This document shows positions 5,767-13,445 of a stretch of DNA of 20,576 nucleotides, one piece after another. A program made the position numbers and the translations under genes. This stretch comes from Actinomycetota bacterium. Lineage in GTDB: Bacteria > Actinomycetota > Actinomycetes > Streptosporangiales > Streptosporangiaceae. The notes under the pieces are model-generated. The model had not been told where the DNA came from, ran no database searches, and saw nothing but the letters and a program-made list of their open reading frames with translations. The DNA lies in the NCBI GenBank assembly GCA_003140115.1, contig PLIQ01000311.1, forward strand, positions 12,266 to 32,841, read 5' to 3'. Position 1 is the stretch's first letter; the number at the start of each line of letters is the position of its first letter.

Positions 5767-7251
5767 CTAGAAGGGATAGGTGGGGCGACCGCTGTGCTGG
5801 ATCGTGACCCAACGCTGCTCGGTGAACGACTCGATACCGGCCGTGCCACCGAACTTGCCGTAACCAGAGTTCTTGACGCCGCCGAAAGGGGCCATGGGCT
5901 CGTCGTTGATGCCCTGATCGTTGATGTGGATGATCCCTGACCGGACCCGCGAGACGACATCCAAGGCGGCATCGAGGTCTCGGGAGATGACCCCGCCGGT
6001 CAACCCGTACTCGGTGTCGTTGGCTAGGTCGACGGCGGCGTCGGTCGAGTCGACCGGGTGGATGACCGTCGCCGGCCCGAAGATCTCGGAGGCGAAGATG
6101 TCCATCTCGGTCGTCACGTCGGTGAGTACGACCGGCCTGATGAGCGTTCCGTTCGGGCCCTCGATCGCTCCGTCGCCGGTGAGCAGGGTGGCTCCCTTGG
6201 CGGCTGCGTCTTTGACGAGCTTCGAGACACGCTGCGCACCACGGGTGTTGATGAGGGGCCCGACAATCGTCGTGGGATCGGCGGGGTCGCCGACGGGCAG
6301 CGCCTTGACCCGTTCCACGTACCTGGGGATGAATTTCTCGACCAGGCTCTGGTGGATGATGATCCGGTCGGTTGACATGCAGATCTGCCCGGAGTTCATG
6401 AACGCCCCGAAGACGGCGGCGTCAACCGCGAGGTCCGGGTCGGCATCCGCCAGGATGATCAGCGGGTTCTTCCCGCCGAGCTCGAGCACCGCGGGCTTGA
6501 GATGCTGGGCTGCCTGGACCCCGATGATGCGCCCGACGTTGGTCGAGCCCGTGAAGTTCACCATCCGCACTCGCGGGTCGGCGACCGGGGCAGCGACCAC
6601 GTCGCCGGCGTCGGCCAGATCGTTGGTGACGACATTGAGGACCCCGGCCGGGAGCCCTGCTTCGGTCAGGACATCAGCCAGCAGCAGTCCGCAGGTGATC
6701 GGGGCGTCCTCGCTCGGCTTCATCACGACGGTGTTGCCAACGGCCAGCGGAATGGCGATGGAGCGGATGCCGAGGACCAGCGGCGCGTTCCACGGTGAGA
6801 TCGCCCCCACCACGCCGAAGGGGATTCGCTGGGCAATCGAGTAGGCACCCGGGATGGAGGTCGGCAACAGCTCGCCCATCGGGCGGGTGATCGCCGCGGC
6901 GGCCTCGCGCAGCACCTGGATGCAGAACGCCAGGTTGAACTGCGAGAACACGCGGGACGCTCCGGTCTCCAGAGCCAAGGCGGTGATCGCCTCCTCGCCG
7001 CGCTTGGCCATCACGTCAGCGGCCCTCAGGAAGATCTCGCGTCGCTCGAACGCCCCTACCTTGGACCAGCTGGGGAACGCGGCCTCGGCCGCGTCGGCCG
7101 CCCGGGTGATGTCCGCCGGCGTACCGGCGGCGACGCGTGCGTAGACCTCGCCGTCCCACGGGGAGACGTCGTCAGCAAGCTTGCCGGAACTCGCGGGGAC
7201 ACTTTTCCCGCCGATCAGCAGGCCGCGCTCGAGAACGTCGGCGCCAGACAT
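5767..7251 (-). CDS. NAD(P)+-dependent aldehyde dehydrogenase
   Basis: A 494-aa protein of normal length for the aldehyde dehydrogenase superfamily, closest in feel to the benzaldehyde/salicylaldehyde/vanillin dehydrogenase branch. Catalytic residues are all present: Asn155 in 'SPWNAPLVLG', Lys178 in 'VMKPSE' (cofactor), Glu257 in 'VLELGGKNP' and nucleophile Cys291 in 'NSGQICMST'. The C-terminal oligomerisation segment ends 'MAPFGGVKNSGYGKFGG' and beyond. It oxidises an aldehyde to the carboxylic acid with NAD(P)+. The ATG at 7251 has GAAGGAG upstream and lies 4 bp after the isochorismatase-family stop, so the two are one transcription unit. The physiological aldehyde is unknown; aromatic substrate preference is an inference from sequence style only. 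Confidence 0.92.
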   Translation of the reverse strand: MSGADVLERGLLIGGKSVPASSGKLADDVSPWDGEVYARVAAGTPADITRAADAAEAAFPSWSKVGAFERREIFLRAADVMAKRGEEAITALALETGASRVFSQFNLAFCIQVLREAAAAITRPMGELLPTSIPGAYSIAQRIPFGVVGAISPWNAPLVLGIRSIAIPLAVGNTVVMKPSEDAPITCGLLLADVLTEAGLPAGVLNVVTNDLADAGDVVAAPVADPRVRMVNFTGSTNVGRIIGVQAAQHLKPAVLELGGKNPLIILADADPDLAVDAAVFGAFMNSGQICMSTDRIIIHQSLVEKFIPRYVERVKALPVGDPADPTTIVGPLINTRGAQRVSKLVKDAAAKGATLLTGDGAIEGPNGTLIRPVVLTDVTTEMDIFASEIFGPATVIHPVDSTDAAVDLANDTEYGLTGGVISRDLDAALDVVSRVRSGIIHINDQGINDEPMAPFGGVKNSGYGKFGGTAGIESFTEQRWVTIQHSGRPTYPF

Positions 7252-7255
7252 GGCA

Positions 7256-7867
7256 CTACTCCTTCAGTAGGCGGTCGGTGAGGACGAGCTCGTAAATCGC
7301 CGGGACGGTCTCCTGGCGGGCCCAGTCGCGCTGAAGTTCGCAGGCGAGCGAGACCCAGCTGATCGGCTGCCCGCCAGCCTGGGTCACCCGCTCCAGGCCG
7401 GCACGGTGGGCCTCGGGCGAGGAGCCGGCGATCGCATCGACGACGGGGTAGACCTCGTACCCGTCGCGCAGGGAATCCAAAGCGGTGAAGGCCATGCACA
7501 CTTCCGTCCACAGGGCGCAGAGGATGAGCTTCCTGCGGCCGGTGGCGCGGACGGCCTGGAGGAATTCGACGTCCTCCCAGGAGTTGACCGTGGTCCTGTC
7601 CAGCGGCTTGTCCTCGGCCAGCAGGCTGGCGAGTTCGGGCAGCGTTGACCCCTGACCGGCGGCGACGTTGACGGTCGAGTGCACGACCGGGACCCCGAAG
7701 GTCTTGATGGCCCTGACCGTCGAGACGGCGTTCTTCAGCAGCAGCGCGGGATCCATCGAGCGGATCGTGGCCAGCTGGTTTGGCTGGTAGTCGATGAACA
7801 GGAACGCCGCGTTCTCCGGCGTGAGGAGATGGTCGGCGAGCGGGTCACGCACCGGGGCGCTGGTCAT
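7256..7867 (-). CDS. isochorismatase-family cysteine hydrolase (YcaC-like)
   Basis: A 203-aa protein of the isochorismatase-like hydrolase fold. The likely catalytic triad is Asp26 in 'FLFIDYQPNQ', Arg91 in 'LDRTTVNSWED' (basic residue in the position used by YcaC-type members) and Cys124 in 'ALWTEVCMAF'. 'QPISWVSLACELQRDWAR' near the C-terminus is characteristic of the YcaC subgroup. Members hydrolyse amides, nitriles or similar; the YcaC subgroup lacks a settled substrate. The ATG at 7867 has AAAGGAG 9 bases upstream. It is the first gene of the operon with the aldehyde dehydrogenase. A 17-bp operator-like element lies about 70-85 bp upstream of its start, at 7936-7952, where a regulator could control it. 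Family assignment is strong, biochemical role open. Confidence 0.88.
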   Translation of the reverse strand: MTSAPVRDPLADHLLTPENAAFLFIDYQPNQLATIRSMDPALLLKNAVSTVRAIKTFGVPVVHSTVNVAAGQGSTLPELASLLAEDKPLDRTTVNSWEDVEFLQAVRATGRRKLILCALWTEVCMAFTALDSLRDGYEVYPVVDAIAGSSPEAHRAGLERVTQAGGQPISWVSLACELQRDWARQETVPAIYELVLTDRLLKE

Positions 7868-7923
7868 GGGAGCGGCTCCTTTTCGTATCAGAGTTCGATG
7901 AGCCCGAAGCTAGCGGCCGTCGT

Positions 7924-7952
7924 GGTGAGCGAGTGTCACCTGATTCCGGTGA
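7924..7952 (-). promoter_or_regulatory. operator-like element A (TCACC-N7-GGTGA) upstream of the hydrolase/ALDH operon
   Basis: On the minus strand 7952-7936 reads TCACCGGAATCAGGTGA, a 17-bp inverted repeat with 5-bp arms. A third half-site, GGTGA on the plus strand at 7924-7928, follows at the same 12-bp step. TAGCTT (minus strand 7912-7907) could be the -10, so the element would cover the -35 zone. The same 17-mer, with 2-3 changes, occurs at 8192-8208 and 8241-8257. Confidence 0.6.
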
Positions 7953-7960
7953 TTTGCGAT

Positions 7961-7977
7961 GCGCCCGGCCTGGGCGC
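7961..7977. promoter_or_regulatory. small hairpin next to the regulator breakpoint
   Basis: GCGCCC (7961-7966) and GGGCGC (7972-7977) form a 6-bp perfect stem with a 5-base loop. It lies between element A and the point where the MalT-like remnant loses coding character. No T-run follows on either strand, so a terminator role is doubtful. It could also be a relic of the recombination that truncated the regulator. Confidence 0.3.
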
Positions 7978-7982
7978 CCCGT

Positions 7983-8138
7983 CAAGGCGCGCAGCAGCGA
8001 CGTCTTCCCGCTGCCCGCAGGCGCAGAGATAATCGTCACCTTTCCCTCGACCGCGCGGTCCAGGCGAGCGACAAGATCGTCGCGAGCGATCAGCCGGGCA
8101 GTGCGCACGCCACCCTCAGTCGACGGTCCCGGTGCCAC
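7983..8138 (-). pseudogene. N-terminal remnant of a MalT-like LuxR-family regulator
   Basis: Reading from about GTG 8138 (open back to ATG 8192), some 50 codons encode the start of a large ATP-dependent LuxR regulator: 'VRTARLIARDDLVARLDRAVEGKVTIIS' followed by the Walker A motif APAGSGKT and 'SLLRAL'. At about 7983 the similarity stops. The frame then runs through the promoter of the hydrolase operon to a stop at 7845. The rest of the ~900-residue protein (ATPase, TPR-like repeats, helix-turn-helix) is missing. It is a different gene from the intact regulator at 9902-12712, whose corresponding region reads differently. Before truncation it would have been transcribed divergently from the MFS exporter, the common arrangement for a local regulator and its target. 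Confidence 0.7.
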
Positions 8139-8179
8139 GGCCGACCTCGGTCCATGATCCCCATGTTTGAGGATCGGCG

Positions 8180-8208
8180 GGTGAACCCGCATCGCCGGAA
8201 TCTGGTGA
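8180..8208 (+). promoter_or_regulatory. operator-like element B upstream of the regulator remnant
   Basis: 8192-8208 reads TCGCCGGAATCTGGTGA, matching element A at 15 of 17 positions. A further GGTGA half-site precedes it at 8180-8184, again on a 12-bp step. That half-site is itself inside a perfect palindrome, GCGGGTGAACCCGC (8177-8190). Its position, 40-70 bp upstream of the remnant's likely GTG start, fits autoregulation. Confidence 0.55.
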
Positions 8209-8240
8209 TAGCAGCGGCAAACGCTGTCCGGTCTGACGGA

Positions 8241-8269
8241 TCACCAGGATCCGGTGAGGACCAATCACC
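8241..8269 (-). promoter_or_regulatory. operator-like element C upstream of the MFS exporter
   Basis: The plus strand reads TCACCAGGATCCGGTGA at 8241-8257. Its complement, TCACCGGATCCTGGTGA, matches element A at 14 of 17 positions. A third half-site, TCACC at 8265-8269, follows with a 7-bp gap. The element lies about 50-80 bp before the ATG at 8321. The rest of 8209-8320 shows only the AAGGAGAC ribosome binding site. Confidence 0.6.
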
Positions 8270-8320
8270 TGCGCGGCGGCAAGCCTGGGTCCCGTCCCGA
8301 GCGCACGGTAAGGAGACGGC

Positions 8321-9873
8321 ATGAGCATCCCCTACCCGGCAGAGATGTCTGATGCCACCCTCGTGAGCAGCGGCCTGGGTCGGCGGCGCTGGCTGATCTT
8401 GGGCGTGATCGGCCTGGCGCAACTGATGGTGGTCCTGGATCTCACGGTGATGAACATCGCGCTACCGACGATCCAGCGGGCCCTGCACTTCACCGAGGTA
8501 GACCGGCAGTGGGTGGTCACGGCGTACGCGCTGGCGTTCGGCAGCCTGCTATTGCTCGGCGGCGGGCTGGCTGACCTGCTGGGCCGGAAGGAAACGTTCC
8601 TGGTCGGGCTCGTCGGCTTTGCGAACGTCTCGGCCGTGGGCGGCGCCTCGGTCAACTTCACCATGCTGGTGACCGCGCGGGCCTGCCAGGGCGTGTTCGC
8701 CGCGCTGCTGGTGCCGTCGGCGCTGTCGCTACTGACCACCACGTTCACCGAGCCGAAGGAGCGCGGCAAGGCGTTCGGCGTCTTCGGGGCGATCGCCGTC
8801 GCCGGCGGCGCGGTGGGTCTGCTGCTGGGCGGCGCGCTGACCGAGTACCTGTCCTGGCGGTGGACGCTGTACGTGAACCTGATCTTCGCGGTGGTGGCCA
8901 TCACCGGCGGAGCGCTGCTGCTGCAGCGGCAGCCATCCCCGACCAAGCCCAAGCTGGATATCCCCGGCGTGCTGCTGGCCTCCAGCGCCGTGTTCTGCCT
9001 GGTCTACGGATTCTCCAACGCGGGCACCCGCGGCTGGAGCGCACCTTCCACCTACGGGTTCCTGGCCGCTGGCGTGGTGCTGCTGGCGGCCTTCGCGGCC
9101 TGGCAGGGCGGGGCGCCCCACCCGCTGTTGCCGCCCCGTGTGATCCTGGACCGCGACCGCGGCGGCGCCTACGTCGCGACGTTTATCGCCGAAGCTGGCT
9201 TGTTCGGCACCTTCTTCTTCCTGACCTACTACCTTCAGCAAACGCTCGGGTATTCACCCCTCGTCACCGGCGTCGCGTTCCTGCCGATCAGCGCCGGCTC
9301 GGCGGCCACCTCCAACCTGGCCACGATCGTGCTGATGCCCAGGTTCGGTCCCCGGCCGCTGGTCGCGTCCGGGATGCTCACCGCAGCAGGTGCGATGGTC
9401 TGGCTGGCCCAGCTGGCCCGCACACCGGGTACGCCACCGGCGTGGTCGGCCCGCTCATCGTCGCCGCCATCGGCATGGGCCTGGTGATCGCGCCGTCGAT
9501 CAGCACCGGGACCTTCGGCGTGGCCCCGCAGGACGCCGGCGTCGCCTCCGCGACCGTCAACGTCGGCCAGCAGCTTGGCGCATCCATCGGCACCTCGCTG
9601 CTGAACACACTGTTCACCGCTGCCGTCACCTCCTACCTCGTCGCGCACGTCGCCTCGGCCCGGCTCATCGGCCGCCAGGCCCTGACCGGGCTGGCGCTGG
9701 CCCATGGGTACGACACGGCGTTCTGGTGGATCGCCGGGATCTTCGCCGGCGGCGCGATCATCTGCGGCGCTCTGCTCCGCAACGGGCCGCTGATCCGGAC
9801 CGGCGCGCCAGCCCAAGCCGCTCGCGGGGTAAGGCCGACCCAAGCCGAGGCCGGCCCTACTCGTCCGACGTGA
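8321..9873 (+). pseudogene. DHA2-type MFS drug exporter (EmrB/QacA-like), frameshifted
   Basis: ATG 8321 follows AAGGAGAC at ideal spacing. The first frame encodes a major facilitator: the TM1 motif 'MVVLDLTVMNIALPTIQRAL', motif A 'GGGLADLLGRKETF', motif C region 'AVAGGAVGLLLGGALTEYLSWRW', about 11 membrane helices in all. At about 9417-9421 the frame breaks. The continuation 'HTGYATGVVGPLIVAAIGMG' and the last helices lie in another frame ending at 9873, while the original frame stops at 9487 after nonsense. Restoring one C in the GCCCG run at 9416-9420 would give 'QLAPHTGYATG', a natural family sequence, so a single-base deletion is likely. Full length would be about 517 aa with 14 helices. 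As written, the protein loses its last ~150 residues. A sequencing error cannot be excluded. Probably exports a toxic small molecule using the proton gradient. Confidence 0.82.
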
Positions 9874-9901
9874 TGCGACCTGCGTTCTTGCGATCTCCGC
9901 C

Positions 9902-12712
9902 TTACGCCCGTCGCACGGAGGGCGCGAGCAGGCCCAGGGCGCGGGCTCGGTCCACCGCCTCGTGGCGGCTGTGGACGCCGAGCTTGGCGTACAGGTGGCG
10001 CCGATGGGTGTTGACGGTGTTCACCGAGAGGAATAGCTCATTGGCGATATCGTGCACCGTGAGGTGGGTCGGCAGGTAGCGCAGGACGCGGGTCTCGCTG
10101 TCAGTGAGCTGTTCATCCAGGCCGCGGCTGAGGGGCCATCGCGGTTGGCTGCCGGGCGGCGGTGCGGCCCCGGCCGGCCGGCGCAGCAGGTCCAGGATCT
10201 TGGAGATCAAGACGGGGTGGGCGGTGCCGCTGCGGCGATGCCGCTCGAGCAGAACCGGGACGGGGTCCAGGAGGAACGGCAGGAGGATGCCGTTGGAGTC
10301 GGTGACATCCAGCGCCCGCTCCAGGACACGTCCGGCGGTGGCCTGGTCGCCTAGGGCGTCGCGGGCTCGCGCCGCCAGCAGCAGCGCCGTTACCGTCTGC
10401 ACCCGCAGGGCCCCGGAGACCGGGCCGTCCAGGACGGGCGCGAGCGCATCGGTCGCCACCTGCGGATCGCCGGTGGCCAGTCGCAGCGCCGCCGCTGCGA
10501 TGCGCATCTCTGCGCTGACCCGCTCGCCCTCGTCCAGCTCGGCGAGAACCTGCTCGGCCCGTCCGGTCTGGCCGAGCCGGACCAGCGTCGCCAGCATGCG
10601 TGATCGTATCGACGTCACGTGGGTGTGCGGGGTGATCAGTACCTTGGCCAGCTTCTCAGCGGCCTGGAAAGCAGCCAGCGCCTCCTGGTAACGGCCACGG
10701 GCCAGCTCCAGGACCCCGCGGGCGTAACGCAGGATCATCCCGGCGGCCGGTTCCACCTCGGTGCGCAGGGTACGCTCGGCGCGCTCCAGCCACGGTTCCG
10801 CTTCATCCAGCCGTCCCTGGAACAGCATCACGATCCCCAGTTGGGCGTGGGCCACCCCGGCGAGCGGCTCCTCCCCCCAGCCATGCCGTTCCGCCAGCTC
10901 GATCGCCTGCCTGCTCCACTCCGCTTGCAACGCACCGGGCCGGAACAGCAGCATCCCGTGCGCCCCGTGGGTCAGGCCGGTGAACTCCAGGTACGGCCGC
11001 CCGATCAGGCGCGCCAGAGCAATGCCCTGCTTCAGATGCCGATCCGCGTCCGCGAACCGGAACGCCCAGACCTCGGCGATACCGAGGCTGATCAACGCCG
11101 CGGCACGCAGATCCTCGCTCAGCCCGAGGTGCGCGGCATCGGCACCCTCGGTGAGAGCGAACACCCGATGTGCCTCCTCGGCCACGACCGGGAAATCGAC
11201 GAAACGCCGGGCCAAGAAGAGCCGCAGCACCGCCAGCATGACCTGCACCCGTCCGCGACGCTCTGCGGGCACGGCCGTCAGCGCGCCGGCGGCCATGGCC
11301 AGGTGCCGCCTGGCATCTTCCAGGGCTCCCCGGACCAGATCACCGGCCACCTGCACGGCGGTGAGCTCGGGGCTGGCCGCGACGACCCGGCGGGGGAACG
11401 TGGCCAGCAGTTCGACCAACGTTGCTCCCCGCCCGGCGAGGTAGAAGTCGAGCCAGTGGTCCGACAACAGCCGGGCCGCCGTCCCCCAGTCCCCGGCGGC
11501 CTGCGCTTGGCGGACCGCCTCGACCGGGTGCCCGTGCTCGGCCAGCCACCCGGCGGCAGCGCCGTGCAGCGCGGCCTGCTCATTCGGCTCGGTGCGGCGC
11601 AGTTCCAGTTGCAGCAGGTCCGCGAACAGCTGGTGGTAGCGGAACCACGTCCTGCCCGCGTCCAGCGACACCACGAACGCGTTGGCCTGCTCCAGATCCT
11701 GCAAGATCCGTTCCCCGCCTGAGCTGCCGGTCAGCACGTCCGCCAGCGGACCGGACACCCGCTCCAGCACTGAGGTGCGCAGCAGCAGCCGCCGCACCTC
11801 CTCGCTCTGCCGGTCCAGCACCTCGGCCAGCAGGAATTCAGCCACCGTGCGATCGGTGCCGGAGAACTCCGCGGCGAACCGCTCCGGGTCCGGGTGCCCG
11901 GCCAGCGAGAGCGCGGCCAGCCGTAGCCCGGCCGCCCAGCCCTCGCACCGTTGGTGCAACCGGGCCAGCGCGTCGGGCGGCAACTTCACCCCGGTCGCGC
12001 CGAACAGCGCCCGCGCCTCGGCCAGGCTGAACCGCAGATCGGCCGCATGAATCTCGGTCAGATCCCCGGCCAGCCGCAGCCGGTGCAACCCCAGCCGCAG
12101 ATCGTGCCGGGTCGCGAGGACGAACCGCAGCTCCGGCGGCGCCCGCAGGACCAGAAGCTCGAGCTGCGGTAGCACCTCGCCCGGGCCCAGCAGGTGCGCA
12201 TCGTCGATCACCAGCCACAGCCGGTCTTCCAACTGGGCCAGGTCCGTCAGCAGCCGCTCCACCACCGCCCAGCCGTCCAGATCCGGCGCCGCGGTCAGCG
12301 GCCGGACCAGCGCCGATCCGGCCGCCGTGCCCCGAAGCGCGCCGACGACCGAGATCCAGAACCGCCGCGGATCCCGCTGCTCACCGTTCACCGATACCCA
12401 CGCGGCGCGGGTGGCCAGGCCAGCCTCGGCGATCCAGGACCGCATCAGCACCGTCTTCCCGCTCCCGGCCGGCGCCGACACCGCAGCGACGCGTTCGGAT
12501 TCGGCCAGCCGCCCGAACAGCGCGCAGCGAGACACAACCCCGGCCCGGACGGAAGGAGCGCCGGGAGCATCGGGGGTCCTGGGCTCGGCGGCGGACGCCG
12601 CGGCGCCGGTTAGCGCCGCCAGTTCGACCGTGGCGTGGCCGGGCCGGTCAAAACTGATCTGGAAAGGTCTCAGCTCGCCCGGGACTACTTGAACAGTGGC
12701 GACCTCACCCAT
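9902..12712 (-). CDS. large ATP-binding LuxR-family (MalT/LAL-type) transcriptional regulator
   Basis: A 936-aa regulator with the standard architecture. The N-terminal STAND-type ATPase has Walker A APAGSGKT at residues 80-87 and Walker B 'LWLVIDDAH' at 165-173. A long helical, TPR-like middle section follows. The C-terminal LuxR helix-turn-helix spans about 870-930 ('LTDSETRVLRYLPTHLTVHD', 'LFLSVNTVNTHRRHLYAKLG'). Such proteins bind ATP and an inducer, multimerise and activate nearby promoters. The ATG at 12712 is the only in-frame start near the expected N-terminus; only a weak GGAAG precedes it. No operator resembling elements A-C is seen in front of it. It is convergent with the MFS exporter (28 bp between stops) and is the nearest intact regulator to that regulon. 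The length is typical and no defects are visible. Confidence 0.9.
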   Translation of the reverse strand: MGEVATVQVVPGELRPFQISFDRPGHATVELAALTGAAASAAEPRTPDAPGAPSVRAGVVSRCALFGRLAESERVAAVSAPAGSGKTVLMRSWIAEAGLATRAAWVSVNGEQRDPRRFWISVVGALRGTAAGSALVRPLTAAPDLDGWAVVERLLTDLAQLEDRLWLVIDDAHLLGPGEVLPQLELLVLRAPPELRFVLATRHDLRLGLHRLRLAGDLTEIHAADLRFSLAEARALFGATGVKLPPDALARLHQRCEGWAAGLRLAALSLAGHPDPERFAAEFSGTDRTVAEFLLAEVLDRQSEEVRRLLLRTSVLERVSGPLADVLTGSSGGERILQDLEQANAFVVSLDAGRTWFRYHQLFADLLQLELRRTEPNEQAALHGAAAGWLAEHGHPVEAVRQAQAAGDWGTAARLLSDHWLDFYLAGRGATLVELLATFPRRVVAASPELTAVQVAGDLVRGALEDARRHLAMAAGALTAVPAERRGRVQVMLAVLRLFLARRFVDFPVVAEEAHRVFALTEGADAAHLGLSEDLRAAALISLGIAEVWAFRFADADRHLKQGIALARLIGRPYLEFTGLTHGAHGMLLFRPGALQAEWSRQAIELAERHGWGEEPLAGVAHAQLGIVMLFQGRLDEAEPWLERAERTLRTEVEPAAGMILRYARGVLELARGRYQEALAAFQAAEKLAKVLITPHTHVTSIRSRMLATLVRLGQTGRAEQVLAELDEGERVSAEMRIAAAALRLATGDPQVATDALAPVLDGPVSGALRVQTVTALLLAARARDALGDQATAGRVLERALDVTDSNGILLPFLLDPVPVLLERHRRSGTAHPVLISKILDLLRRPAGAAPPPGSQPRWPLSRGLDEQLTDSETRVLRYLPTHLTVHDIANELFLSVNTVNTHRRHLYAKLGVHSRHEAVDRARALGLLAPSVRRA

Positions 12713-12780
12713 GCTTCCGACCTGGTCTGCGCGTCACGTTTCAAGGCAATCCCCTGGGCCGGACGATGAATAGTCGTCAT
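12685..12780 (-). other. 31-codon frame coupled to the kinase stop; possible stub of a lost response regulator
   Basis: The kinase TGA (12779-12777) overlaps an ATG at 12780 as ATGA, the arrangement seen when a kinase is followed by its response regulator. The frame starts 'MTTIHRPAQGIALKRDAQ' and stops at 12685, overlapping the start of the LuxR gene by 28 bp. It has no receiver-domain sequence beyond the first few residues. It may be a regulator cut after its first codons, or chance. Confidence 0.25.
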
Positions 12781-13445
12781 CTGACGACACCTTGCGGGAT
12801 GGGGACCGATGCCCGGAGCACCGTTCCGCCCGAGTGCGGGCTGATGATGTCCAGCGTGCCGCCGATCGCCCCTATTCGGTCGCTCAACCCGAGGAGGCCG
12901 CTGGTTTCGGACTGGGGACGCGCCCCGCCGACCCCGTCGTCCCGGACCTCGACGACGCACCGGTCAGCTGCGACCTCCAGCCGTACCCAGGCGCAGGTAG
13001 CCTGCGCGTGCTTGACGATGTTCGTCAGCGCTTCGGAGCAGAAGAAGTAGAGGCTGGCCTCGACGGAGGCCGGCAGCCTGATGCCGGGAACGTCGATCTC
13101 GACGGGAATGGCGACCCGGTCGGCCAGGCCACGAACGGCCGGTGCCAGGCCATGCTGGGTGAGGATCGCGGGATGCAGGCCGGCCGCCAGCTCGCGCAGG
13201 TCCTCGATCCCGCGCCTGGTGTCCTCCAGGGCCTGGCCGAGAAGTTCCCTGGCCCGATGCGGAGCCGACTCCCAGCGCTGCTCGGCCAGTTGAAGGTTGA
13301 TAAGGGTAGCGACCAGATGCTGCTGGACACCGTCGTGCAGGTCCCTGGTAACGCGCTGACGTGCTGTGTTGGGCGCGGTGACCAGGCGCGCCCGCGACGC
13401 TATCAGCTCCTGCTCGGCACGTCGGCGGTCGGTGATGCGTCGGCA
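12777..13445 (-). pseudogene. sensor histidine kinase (HisKA_3/HATPase_c), N-terminus missing
   Basis: About 223 codons with no in-frame start codon until close to the 3' end. From its upstream end the frame reads 'GQCRRITDRRRAEQELIAS' (the exit of a PAS domain), 'RARLVTAPNTARQRVTRDLH' and DGVQQHL with the phospho-accepting His near 13336. Then come 'SEALTNIVKHAQA' (N box), 'VEVRDDGVGG' (G1 box) and 'SGLLGLSDRIGAIGGTL' (G2 box). The dimerisation and ATPase domains are thus complete, but the sensor part and the start are gone. At about 13440-13446 the sequence switches to another gene on the opposite strand. The family autophosphorylates and passes phosphate to a NarL-type regulator; none follows here. 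It is probably not translated, and gene callers needing a start codon will miss it. Confidence 0.8.

Noticed and set aside
10619..11722. 367-aa plus-strand frame
   Set aside because: Antisense shadow of the large LuxR regulator, Gln/Arg-rich with no domain.
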